Shown here piece after piece: positions 36,995-44,851 of a DNA stretch of 64,000 nucleotides. The position numbers were made by a program, and so were the translations under genes. The stretch comes from Bacteroidota bacterium (GTDB taxonomy: Bacteria > Bacteroidota > Bacteroidia > NS11-12g > UBA9320): NCBI GenBank assembly GCA_947468275.1, contig CANIKO010000001.1, positions 248,001-312,000 of the forward strand, read 5' to 3'. The notes below the pieces were generated by a model. The model searched no databases. It saw nothing but the letters and a program-made list of their open reading frames with translations, and was not told the DNA's origin. Every line of letters starts with the position of its first letter. Position 1 is the stretch's first letter.

Positions 36995-38269
36995 TTATCC
37001 AAATCGTTTTATGATTTCTTTTTCAAGCCATTCTCGATGCGCCGGATGTGCAATTGCCAAAAGAGCCATGGCCCGTTGTTTTAAATTTTTACCGAATAAA
37101 TAAGCTACTCCATATTCCGTTACTACATAATGAACATGAGCCCTTGTGGTAACTACTCCTGCTCCGTTTTTCAATAAAGGAACAATTTTAGATTCGCCCG
37201 TATGGGTGGTGCTTGGCATTGCTATAATTGGTTTGCCGCCATCGGATAAAGCAGCTCCACGCATAAAATCCATTTGTCCCCCAACGCCTGAATATTGATA
37301 AGTGCCAATAGAATCGGAACAAACTTGACCAGTAATATCAATTTCGATAGCTGAATTAACGGCCACTACTTTATTGTTTTGCCTAATAACTTTGGTGTCG
37401 TTTACATATTCTATTTCCAAAAATACTACCTGCGGATTATCATCAATAAAATCATAAAGTTTTTTGGTGCCTATAGCAAATCCGGTAACTATTTTGCCAC
37501 GGTGCTTCTTTTTGTATTTGTTTGTAATAATGCCTTTTTCAACCAAAGGTATTACACCATCCGAAAACATTTCGGTATGAATTCCCAAATCTTTATGATT
37601 GTGCAAACATGAAAGCACCGCATCAGGTATGGCTCCTATTCCCATTTGCAAAGCGGATCGGTCGTCAATTAATTCGGCACAATAGCGCCCAATCGTCAAT
37701 GAAGTTTCATTCACCAAACTTTGATAACTTACTTCCGGCAAGGCTTCATCCACTTCTACCAACGAATCAATTTCTTTTAAATGAATCATTCCATCGCCAT
37801 GGGTTCTTGGCATTTGTTTATTAACTTGAGCAATTACAAATTTTGAATTTTTAACAGCTGAACGGGCAATATCTACAGAAGTGCCTAAAGAGCAAAAGCC
37901 ATGTTTATCAGGTGGCGAAACATGAATAAGTGCAACATCCAGCGGCAATATTTTCTTTTCAAATAGCAAACTTATCTCGCTCAAAAAAACCGGAATGTAA
38001 TCGCCATGGTCCGTGTTTACTATCTTTCTGGTATTTTGAGAAACAAAGAGGGAGTTCATGAAAAAACTTTTTCCTAAATCCGGCTCATCAAATATTCCAT
38101 CACCCAAAGTGCTGATGCTAACTATTTCAACAGTTTCAAGTTCATGTCGGCGTTTTATTAAAGCCTTTAAAAGATGAAGAGGCGTGGCAGCGCTCCCGTG
38201 AACAAAAATTCTAGTTCCCGATTTTATAGCTTTTACAGCTTCTTCAGCTGATTTATAATTTATTTCCAT
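36995..38269 (-). CDS. Acetyl-CoA hydrolase/transferase family protein
   Basis: A 424-residue two-domain CoA transferase, similar to 4-hydroxybutyrate or butyrate CoA-transferases. The N domain contains the LKALIKRRH and HVSPPDKHGFCSLGTSVD segments. The catalytic glutamate is probably in TEYGVAYLFGKNLKQRA near residue 390, and a GVGGQMDF CoA loop lies at ~330. It swaps CoA between an acyl-CoA and a free acid. The natural substrate is not decided by sequence. Confidence 0.88.
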   Translation of the reverse strand: MEINYKSAEEAVKAIKSGTRIFVHGSAATPLHLLKALIKRRHELETVEIVSISTLGDGIFDEPDLGKSFFMNSLFVSQNTRKIVNTDHGDYIPVFLSEISLLFEKKILPLDVALIHVSPPDKHGFCSLGTSVDIARSAVKNSKFVIAQVNKQMPRTHGDGMIHLKEIDSLVEVDEALPEVSYQSLVNETSLTIGRYCAELIDDRSALQMGIGAIPDAVLSCLHNHKDLGIHTEMFSDGVIPLVEKGIITNKYKKKHRGKIVTGFAIGTKKLYDFIDDNPQVVFLEIEYVNDTKVIRQNNKVVAVNSAIEIDITGQVCSDSIGTYQYSGVGGQMDFMRGAALSDGGKPIIAMPSTTHTGESKIVPLLKNGAGVVTTRAHVHYVVTEYGVAYLFGKNLKQRAMALLAIAHPAHREWLEKEIIKRFG

Positions 38270-38493
38270 TTAGTGTTTTGTAATAAATTTTAATTTTTTT
38301 TTTGTTGTTGGCGACGAAGTTAGCATTCCTATTTTCAACCCAAAAATTAAACCTTTAACTTTCGTGCAAACTTTTGCTAGAGTAGCCAAGCTCGTTTTAT
38401 ATGTTTTTAATTGCAGATGCTTTTATACGAGGATTAGACATCTAATTGAAATTAATTTCAACTTTATAGCCTACCAATTGAATAATTCAGGAA

Positions 38494-38724
38494 TTATTTT
38501 GTTAGATAAGTAAACAAAACAGTGAATACAAGAACAATTGCAAGTAAAGTGAGATAAGAATAAGGATTTGCAAAATTTATGGTCCAGCCTAAATATTGCA
38601 ATCGCTTGGGAGGGAAGATTCGTTTATCCTCTTTGTTATAGTAAAATACGCCCCATTTCCAATTAGAAGGGTCATCATGCCATGCTTTCAATGTTTCTTT
38701 ACTTGGTTGGTCATTAGGTTTCAT
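38494..38724 (-). CDS. Small membrane protein, DUF5808-like
   Basis: A 76-residue protein with a polar N-terminus, a DUF5808-type motif (WKWGVFYYNKEDKRIFPPKR, ~23-42, then GWTINFANP) and one C-terminal membrane helix (~54-73). The same short domain occurs in many bacterial membrane proteins and has no known function. It is monocistronic. Confidence 0.72.
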   Translation of the reverse strand: MKPNDQPSKETLKAWHDDPSNWKWGVFYYNKEDKRIFPPKRLQYLGWTINFANPYSYLTLLAIVLVFTVLFTYLTK

Positions 38725-38833
38725 GCCACAAATTTAAAAACTTATTGTTATATAACCTCCCTTTATATACTCCACTGCATATACAAATTAGTAACGTCAA
38801 GCATACTCGCATTAGTAGTAAAATTGGGTATAA

Positions 38834-38871
38834 AAAAACAGTATAAAACATTTGGTTCTATACTGTTTTTA
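38834..38871 (-). terminator. Terminator after the lipoprotein gene
   Basis: AAAAACAGTAT and ATACTGTTTTT form a stem of about 11 pairs with a short loop and flanking A/T runs, just beyond the 3' end of the minus-strand lipoprotein gene. Confidence 0.6.
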
Positions 38872-38892
38872 GGTAGTGTTTAATGAAAAATT

Positions 38893-39567
38893 TTAATGTA
38901 CCAGTTTTTGTTTCTTAAGCTTATCCCCAAATTTTCTTTGGAATACTGCAGCATCTGTTTTTAAAATTTTTATTAGTTCGGCTGATGAAATACCCACTCG
39001 TAAATTATGCCCATTATAGGAGGTGTAATATATTACTCCGTTTGGACCTTTCATTTCATAAATGGTAGCATTAAGATTGGGGATTTCCATAATAGTAGTA
39101 GTCATCTCCCTATTCAGAGTATAAATCATATTTAATTCTGAAGAAATAGCATTATCCCCCAAGCCGACAATGCTATAGTTGTTATTATCATTTTTTATGC
39201 TAACAACAGCAATAACTTCCTTCCCAGTTATTAAAGGCACAATACTAGCATCGGTATTGGTAGAAATCTTTTCAAATGCGGTTGTAGAATCGGCAGACAA
39301 AAGAGCATTCATATCCAATTCATTCCGAATAATAGCCTCACCCGGGTTTGATGACCTTAACTTTTCTTTGTCCACGCCAAAGTTTACATTTTTATCCATT
39401 GCAGTCATCATATCATTTTTAGCAGCCTTGGCAGCTTCCATTGGGCTGGCAAATTCTTTTGGTTTATTGCCGTTGTTTCCTCCCGGATTGTCTTTGTTTT
39501 TCATATTTGAACAATTAATAAGAAATACGGTTAACCCTAGATATATAATAAGTTTTAAATGTTTCAT
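38893..39567 (-). CDS. Lipoprotein of unknown function
   Basis: A 224-residue protein with a lipoprotein signal: hydrophobic stretch ~4-17 and lipobox FLINCS with Cys19. An Asn/Gly/Lys-rich spacer follows. The C-terminal ~170 residues contain alternating beta segments and no known catalytic motif. It lies 25 bases from the downstream end of the papain-like protease gene on the same strand, so they may be cotranscribed. Confidence 0.7.
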   Translation of the reverse strand: MKHLKLIIYLGLTVFLINCSNMKNKDNPGGNNGNKPKEFASPMEAAKAAKNDMMTAMDKNVNFGVDKEKLRSSNPGEAIIRNELDMNALLSADSTTAFEKISTNTDASIVPLITGKEVIAVVSIKNDNNNYSIVGLGDNAISSELNMIYTLNREMTTTIMEIPNLNATIYEMKGPNGVIYYTSYNGHNLRVGISSAELIKILKTDAAVFQRKFGDKLKKQKLVH

Positions 39568-39592
39568 GATTGAGTTTATTTAAAGTTAAATT

Positions 39593-40189
39593 TTATTTTT
39601 TAGCTATGTTATAAAATGTACTCCAATGGGTAGATGCCCCAGCAGGGTCAGCATATTGCGCATAAGTAATGATTCTTTCCTGACCAGTGCAAGGTGACCA
39701 GGGATCATTTAATATTAGGTAATCTGTGCCGTTTAAGGTTATATAACCTTTGATTACAAGAACATGTCCTACAACTCCTGGGGTCCCGTAGGCATAACCC
39801 ATAGGGTTTTTAGTGCAATACAATTGTTTTCGTAAATCGGCCCAAGGCAAACCCGCGCCGCTTTCTGAAAATTTAATACCAACGAAATCTAACATTGGCC
39901 AACCTGGTTGATTGCATTCATTGCGCTTTGGACAAGGTGTTCCATCTGATTGCGGGTCGCAGCAATCAGTTCGACCTAAATCCTGATTGGAAAGTGAACA
40001 TTGGGTAACAGAAATTCCTAAATGCTGAGCCAGCATTTGCGTAGTAGCAGCCCAGCACCAATTGTTGGTTTCTTGAGGCCTTAAAGTGTTTGGAACATTT
40101 CCTGAAATTTCAGGATCGCAGCAACTTCCGAGAACGAAAGGGATACTAAATACCAATGGTATTAGTACCCAAAAAAGTGTTTTTTTCAT
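39593..40189 (-). CDS. Papain-like cysteine protease (C39/AvrRpt2-like), lipid-anchored
   Basis: A 198-residue exported protease. The N-terminus is a signal with a possible lipobox (VLGSC, Cys23). The catalytic Cys sits in NNWCWAATTQM (~42-52), the His in GHVLVIKGY (~141-149), and the Asn/Asp in ILNDPWSP (~159-166). This resembles the papain-like cysteine proteases grouped with AvrRpt2 and C39-like enzymes. Seven extra cysteines (for example CCDPQ and CPKRNEC) suggest disulfides. The target is unknown. The following lipoprotein gene may be a partner. Confidence 0.78.
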   Translation of the reverse strand: MKKTLFWVLIPLVFSIPFVLGSCCDPEISGNVPNTLRPQETNNWCWAATTQMLAQHLGISVTQCSLSNQDLGRTDCCDPQSDGTPCPKRNECNQPGWPMLDFVGIKFSESGAGLPWADLRKQLYCTKNPMGYAYGTPGVVGHVLVIKGYITLNGTDYLILNDPWSPCTGQERIITYAQYADPAGASTHWSTFYNIAKK

Positions 40190-40333
40190 GGTGAATTATG
40201 TTTAGTTAACACAAACTAAAACATTAATAATAAAAAAAACAAGAATAATTATTATTAACTTTTAGTTTAGGAATAATTGAATTTTAGAACAATCTACCGT
40301 GTTTCCATTGTAATTTTCGATTCGGTTGATGTC

Positions 40334-40972
40334 TTACATCCAATTCCCAAAGTCCCTTAAAAGGTATTCAAGTAAACCGATTATAATTACTGCAAATGTT
40401 ATTGAACTCAAACAGCAGGTTTTAAATGTTTTTTGTGCCTTTGATTTTTCCTTTTTTATTTTAATTTTTTTCTCAGGGTCATTTGATGATATATTATCAG
40501 AATTTTCAGTTGAATCTTGGCCTTCAATTTGGTCTGCGGTATCCTCTTCTGTTAATATATTTCTAATAATATAGGATTTATAACTAATGCTTTTAAGTGG
40601 TAAACTATTTCTGCCAGCAGGTACATATTCAATTGTATTTCCGTTTATTTTTTTTATAATTCCTCGAATGGTATCCGCATCACCAATAATAATTAGATCA
40701 TAAATCCTCATAACCGTTTTTTGATGTTCATTAATTTCAATTCTATAATTTAATGACTCTATTCGCAACACATCCACTGTATTTATATCCGCAAGATTTC
40801 CATTTTTAACATATTCAATGCTGTTGGAACCTATTTTCCATAAGATTACTTCATCAATATTTTTACCGGCATGAGGAATGATTTTGAATGTTTCTTTTGG
40901 AAGAGTAGTATCCTGTGCATTCGATGCAACTGCCTGAAGTAGGAGGTAAACTAAAATTGTTGAATATTTCAT
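40334..40972 (-). CDS. Exported protein with C-terminal membrane helix, function unknown
   Basis: A 212-residue protein with a signal peptide (~1-19), a beta-rich domain (~25-135), an acidic then lysine-rich linker (~145-180) and a hydrophobic segment near the C-terminus (~188-205). Repeated phrases about NSIEYVKNG/NTIEYVPAG suggest two copies of one small beta motif. No family is recognised. Confidence 0.6.
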   Translation of the reverse strand: MKYSTILVYLLLQAVASNAQDTTLPKETFKIIPHAGKNIDEVILWKIGSNSIEYVKNGNLADINTVDVLRIESLNYRIEINEHQKTVMRIYDLIIIGDADTIRGIIKKINGNTIEYVPAGRNSLPLKSISYKSYIIRNILTEEDTADQIEGQDSTENSDNISSNDPEKKIKIKKEKSKAQKTFKTCCLSSITFAVIIIGLLEYLLRDFGNWM

Positions 40973-41220
40973 GAGCCTATTTTAATGACATTTCAAAATT
41001 ATTAAACTCATATTTAAAATATAATTGATTTTAATCACTTACACGGATGCTCTTGAATATTTTGCAACCTGTTGAAGTTAAAATTTATACGAATTGCATT
41101 TTTTAATTATTTAAAGGAATTATTAATAAATTAAATGCACTATTTGCAATAAATAGTTGGAGTGTTTGCATTAATTACCTGAAATTTATATGGCGTATTT
41201 AGGAGCAAACAAATAATATT

Positions 41221-41305
41221 TTTTTTATAAGTTGGTGTCACACCTAACGAATACCTGAAATGTACTATTGCTAAATTTCGGCCGGTGATTAATCCGAAGA
41301 ATAAA
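41221..41305. repeat. Copy of the palindrome that follows mfd (degenerate)
   Basis: This stretch aligns with 44766-44850 (shared words GTTGGTGTC, TTGCTAAATTTCGG, AATAAACTCACCCC) and leads straight into a copy of the mfd tail. The palindrome is eroded here. The rest of 40973-41220 is A+T-rich with no gene that I can support. Confidence 0.65.
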
Positions 41306-41643
41306 CTCACCCCTCCATCTCCGCCAACAACCCCAAGGCTTCCCCCAATCCTTTAATATCCGCTATTTTTAAAGTTAGTAAATCTTTGGTTTGTTTTAAT
41401 ACGGCTTTGTTTAGCAATTAACTTATTTTTATTTTTTAGTTATAGGTATTGCTGAATCTTCGATTTAGCAATTAACTTATTTTTATTTTTTAGTTATAGG
41501 TATTGCTGAATCTTCGATTTAGCAATTAATTCATTTTATTTTTTAGTTATAGGTATTGCTGAATCTTCGATTTGGGTTTTGGCGTATGTATTCCAGTATG
41601 CGCCAAATATTTCGCCCTGAAAATAGCGGTATTAGATGGTAAA
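41306..41643 (-). pseudogene. mfd 3'-end remnant, copy 1, split by a 161-base insert
   Basis: 41306-41412 and 41574-41643 match the 3' end of mfd (44852-45029). The last 34 codons before the TGA are open. Against the real mfd they differ by five synonymous codons and one Thr-to-Ala change. Further upstream the copy is frameshifted and has a stop. An insert of 161 bases with three 54-base repeats splits it. It ends about 20 bases before the antitoxin gene end. Confidence 0.8.
41413..41573. repeat. Three tandem 54-bp repeats inside the mfd remnant
   Basis: The unit starts AGCAATTAACTTATTT and ends GAATCTTCGATTT. Copies begin at 41413, 41467 and 41521. The third differs slightly (AATTAATTCATTTTA). 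The array interrupts the mfd tail cleanly between TTT and GGG. Confidence 0.85.
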
Positions 41644-41663
41644 CAAGCAAAACAAGATAAAAA

Positions 41664-41828
41664 TTATTTCGTTCCTTTCCTGAACTCTTCGCTACCTTTT
41701 CTTAGATATTCTTTCATTTGTTCAAAATTCATATCAGCCATTTCTTCTGATATTTTTTCCTTAATTGCTCTAAAGGTTTTAACCGTATCAAATGATTTGG
41801 TTTTTTGTATAACTTTTTTAGTCTTCAT
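41664..41828 (-). CDS. Small antitoxin-like protein paired with the second PIN toxin
   Basis: A 54-residue charged protein starting MKTKKVIQKTKSFDTV. Its ATG lies inside the end of the PIN gene (11-base overlap). The FDTVKTFRAIKEKI...EQMKEYLRK segment aligns with the small ORF at 10692-10844. Two copies with the same position and start make a real partner likely. Antitoxin function is inferred. Confidence 0.75.
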   Translation of the reverse strand: MKTKKVIQKTKSFDTVKTFRAIKEKISEEMADMNFEQMKEYLRKGSEEFRKGTK

Positions 41829-42279
41829 ATTTTAAAATTTCCTGAGGTGACCTAATCTCTAATTGAATATAACCATTGCTTAAATTTATGCCATTATAAC
41901 CTCTTATTCTATAAACATTCACAATGTGTTTAAAATTCCAGCTTATGAGTATATCTGCTTTGTAAATAGTGGCAGTTGCAATATGAATGCAATCATCCAA
42001 ACTTGTTTTTCCTACTACATTCGCATCTATATATTTTTTTGCCAAAGCCAGTGCCTCATCGTTTACAACGCAGAATTCAAGATTTTCTTTTGGTAACGAT
42101 TGAAAATAATCTTTAACCCTCTCAGGTGCCTTTATCAATTCTCGTTCTAATAAATCAGAATAAACACAAGTAATTTGCCCAAGTTTTACCCTTTCAAATA
42201 ATTGGAAACTTGCTTCTTCAAATTCTTCATCGAATACACCTCCAAAAACTGAAGTATCAAAATATAATCGCGGTTTCAA
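41818..42279 (-). CDS. PIN-domain ribonuclease toxin, second copy
   Basis: A 153-residue PIN nuclease closely related to that at 10241-10705 over its whole length (YFDTSVFGG..FDEEF at the N-terminus, SWNFKHIVN..RIRGYN..N near the C-terminus, roughly half of residues identical by eye). Acidic active-site residues are in YFDTS (Asp8), an ERELI motif and SLDDCIHIA. The antitoxin-like gene follows and overlaps. The module is flanked by two mfd-tail remnants in direct orientation. Confidence 0.86.
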   Translation of the reverse strand: MKPRLYFDTSVFGGVFDEEFEEASFQLFERVKLGQITCVYSDLLERELIKAPERVKDYFQSLPKENLEFCVVNDEALALAKKYIDANVVGKTSLDDCIHIATATIYKADILISWNFKHIVNVYRIRGYNGINLSNGYIQLEIRSPQEILKYED

Positions 42280-42326
42280 TATTTATTTATTGCCTAACAA
42301 AAATACAATTTTGTTTTTAAAATTTC

Positions 42327-42412
42327 CTACCCCTCCATCTCCGCCAACAACCCAAGCGCTTCTCCCAATCCTTTAATATCTGAGATTTTTAAAGTCAGTA
42401 AATCTTTGGTTT
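42327..42412 (-). pseudogene. mfd 3'-end remnant, copy 2
   Basis: Matches the last 27 codons of mfd plus a TAG stop in place of TGA. It differs by four synonymous codons and one Thr-to-Ser change at the same residue that varies in copy 1. It begins about 50 bases beyond the PIN gene start and is cut off by the hairpin element at 42415. Confidence 0.8.
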
Positions 42413-42414
42413 AC

Positions 42415-42532
42415 TTCCCAGCTGAGTCTCAACTGGAAGGGTTTGTGATAGGAGTTGGACTCGGCGGTTCCAAGTTTGGCCGCCGAGTCCCCGCCATGCT
42501 AATGCCTTTGCTCATGGGAGACTCGGCTGGAA
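42415..42532. repeat. Nested-hairpin, G+C-rich element
   Basis: Outer arms TTCCCAGCTGAGTCTC (42415-42430) and GGGAGACTCGGCTGGAA (42516-42532) pair imperfectly. Inner arms GGACTCGGCGG (42457-42467) and CCGCCGAGTCC (42480-42490) pair perfectly. The word GACTCGGC recurs in arms of both pairs. It is much richer in G+C than its surroundings and lies between mfd copy 2 and the ice-binding gene. Confidence 0.75.
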
Positions 42533-42565
42533 AACAACCGGTAAAGGGAGGACTATTCGGGGTAA

Positions 42566-44488
42566 CTATTTTTGAATTAGAATTTTAAAGACTACTATTT
42601 TGGATTTTAGGTGAACATGTACAAAATATACACCTGCTTTGTGGTGCGATAAATCAAATTTTGATTGTGACCCAATTATCTCATCTTGTTTTTGACCTAT
42701 CGAGTTGAATATTTCGGTTGAATAAATCTCAGGGGTTATACCGATACCTGTATATTCCAAGTCAAATATACCATCAGTAGGATTCGGGGAAGGAATTAAA
42801 TATTCATCATTACCGGTTCCACATTTTTTTACATTAATAATTTGACTGTAATCATATTTATCGTCAAAATCTGTCTGCTTTAACCTGTAATAATAATTAA
42901 CAGATTTTGCCTGGAGATTATCCATAAAAGAATATGACTGATTTACTGATGAAGTGCCGGCTCCTGCAATTGTTCCAACCAAATCCCAAATAATTCCTTC
43001 ACTACTTCTCTCAATTGTAAAAATTTTATTATTAATTTCAGATGCAGTATTCCATCTTAACATAGTGTTATGCTGTTCACAATTACCTGTAAATGAAGTT
43101 AACTTAATAGGAAGAGGGACACCAACACCACGGGTACCACAAAGGCTATAACTTGTAAAAGTAGTGGCTGAATTAAAACCAACTGCTCCAGCGGTAGAAA
43201 GCATTCTTCCTTCAATAAAACCATTGGCGCCCATATCATTTGCCCCATTGTTTGCAATGGTTGTTCCCTTCATGAAAGTAAAAGCACCCATTGAAATAGC
43301 ACCTTCAGCTATCCAAAATATTTTACATCGGCGGGCTCCATTAATCAAAATAACTTTAGATCCCGTAGAAGTTGTGAATGCCCCCGCGAACTTAAAAATA
43401 AATAAGGCATTTGTATCTCCACCTCCATTTAAAAAAAGGGTTCCGGCCAAAGATCCAGCTGATCCAATTTTATAAACTCCTTTAGTTAGTGTATCTCCAC
43501 TTCCAAAAGCAGCAGTGTGAGTAGAATCAGTTACTGAAATTTTTACAAGCTTAGTGTAGGCAGCAGTCAAATCTTTTTTTGCTTGCGCCGTTGTAGAATT
43601 AGCATTGTGTTGAGAACCTATAACAATTGATGTGGACCATCCACTTATTGCCCCAGCGTCAGAACCTATATCACCTATTACCCCTGAAATACCTGTGTTA
43701 GCCACAGCTCCTGCACTTGTAAACAGGGTAAAGTTTGCTGCCGACCTTAAAAAAGTATCGGTGCAAGTATTTACACATTCAATTGGAATAGTACTGAGGC
43801 TAACGGGTTTACTTATTACACCGCTGTAAATACTAATAGCACCGGATGTAGAAAGCATTCTTCCTTCAAGATTGCAACCTGCTCCCAATGTAACTGCACC
43901 AGGGTGTGCAATAAGGGTTCCTTTTAAGACAGAGGAGGCACCTACAGAAATTGCACCCTCTCCAATCCAAAATACGTTAGATGAACTAGCTCCATTAGTT
44001 AAAACGACCTTGGCCCCGACTCCGGTTGTAAAAGCTCCTTCAAATTTAAAAATAAATACAGCATCAGGATTTCCCTGCCCATTTAAAGTAATTGTTCCTG
44101 CTAGTGATCCGGCACTAGCTATGAGATATACTCCCTTGGTAAGGGTTTCGCTTCCAAATGCAGGAGCATGAGCGGTGTTGGTTACCCTAATGTTGTTAAG
44201 ATTTATGTATAGATTCAATAAATCTATTTTAGCTTGTTTGGTTATAGAATTAGCATTATAACAAGAACCAATCATGGTTGTAGGTGAACCAAATCCAGAA
44301 ATAGAGCCCAGATCAGAGCCAATATTTCCTGTATCTATAGATTTACCTGTGTTTGAGACTGCCCCTTCAATAGTAAAGAGTGTAAATGGTTCTATAGCAC
44401 CCAAGTCTAGTATTTGCGCAAAAATTTTAGTTGGTAGGCATAAAAGGGTAATGGCTGTAAATAAAAAATTTAATAATTTGTTTTTCAT
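42566..44488 (-). CDS. Secreted ice-binding-like protein, two DUF3494 domains, T9SS
   Basis: A 640-residue exported protein. After a signal peptide (~1-25) come two DUF3494 ice-binding-like domains (~30-215 and ~250-430). They share the phrases ANFTLFTSAGAV/EPFTLFTIEGAV, LTKGVY, SAGSLAGT, FIFKFxGAFTT and EGRMLST. A linker and beta domain follow, then a T9SS sorting domain in the last ~80 residues (PSPNPTDGIFDLEY). DUF3494 proteins bind ice in cold-adapted microbes and are often horizontally acquired. Adhesin use is also possible. Confidence 0.85.
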   Translation of the reverse strand: MKNKLLNFLFTAITLLCLPTKIFAQILDLGAIEPFTLFTIEGAVSNTGKSIDTGNIGSDLGSISGFGSPTTMIGSCYNANSITKQAKIDLLNLYINLNNIRVTNTAHAPAFGSETLTKGVYLIASAGSLAGTITLNGQGNPDAVFIFKFEGAFTTGVGAKVVLTNGASSSNVFWIGEGAISVGASSVLKGTLIAHPGAVTLGAGCNLEGRMLSTSGAISIYSGVISKPVSLSTIPIECVNTCTDTFLRSAANFTLFTSAGAVANTGISGVIGDIGSDAGAISGWSTSIVIGSQHNANSTTAQAKKDLTAAYTKLVKISVTDSTHTAAFGSGDTLTKGVYKIGSAGSLAGTLFLNGGGDTNALFIFKFAGAFTTSTGSKVILINGARRCKIFWIAEGAISMGAFTFMKGTTIANNGANDMGANGFIEGRMLSTAGAVGFNSATTFTSYSLCGTRGVGVPLPIKLTSFTGNCEQHNTMLRWNTASEINNKIFTIERSSEGIIWDLVGTIAGAGTSSVNQSYSFMDNLQAKSVNYYYRLKQTDFDDKYDYSQIINVKKCGTGNDEYLIPSPNPTDGIFDLEYTGIGITPEIYSTEIFNSIGQKQDEIIGSQSKFDLSHHKAGVYFVHVHLKSKIVVFKILIQK

Positions 44489-44768
44489 AATATCGTTCGA
44501 AGTTCGACCTTTAATATTTGATATATCAATAAATGTTACGCATATGCTTAATAATGATATTATAAGTAAGTTTTTTGTAAAAAAAAATAAAATGCACTTA
44601 CCATGGTTTTGTATAGAATGTTTTACGAATTCATTAGAAATGAATTATAATATGAAGATAATATAAATACAAAATAAATTCATATTTAGAAACAGACTAA
44701 TTACTCGAAGATGTTTATCATTTTTTAATAAAAACAAGCTGTTTAAAGTTATTATTAATTAATTTTTT
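44489..44768. other. A+T-rich gap upstream of the ice-binding gene
   Basis: 280 bases between the ice-binding gene start and the mfd-flanking palindrome. It presumably contains the ice-binding gene promoter. I see no gene, and the short open frame that runs into it lacks any protein-like signal. Confidence 0.5.
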
Positions 44769-44850
44769 TTTATCGGTTGGTGTCCCACCAAACGAAAAAC
44801 TATAAAGTGCAATTGCTAAATTTCGGTTGGTGAAGACACCATCCGATAAA
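44769..44850. repeat. Long imperfect palindrome directly after the mfd stop
   Basis: TTTATCGGTTGGTGTCCCAC pairs with GAAGACACCATCCGATAAA, about 28 bases per arm with few mismatches around a ~22-base centre. Each arm has its own GGTG...CACC dyad. It starts one base beyond the TGA of mfd. There is no T-run on the mfd transcript side (it is an A-run), so it is not a standard terminator. A degenerate copy sits at 41221-41305. Confidence 0.8.
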
Positions 44851-44851
44851 C

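Noticed and set aside
42406-42588. 60-codon plus-strand ORF
   Set aside because: It runs across the mfd remnant edge and the nested hairpins, so its peptide is a by-product of the repeat.
43164-44171. Several plus-strand ORFs opposite the ice-binding gene
   Set aside because: They mirror the repeated DUF3494 coding sequence, have proline/alanine-rich nonsense composition, and lack starts or family motifs.
44769-44850. Rho-independent terminator of mfd
   Set aside because: In the mfd direction the stem is followed by A bases rather than T bases, and the arms and centre are far longer than usual.
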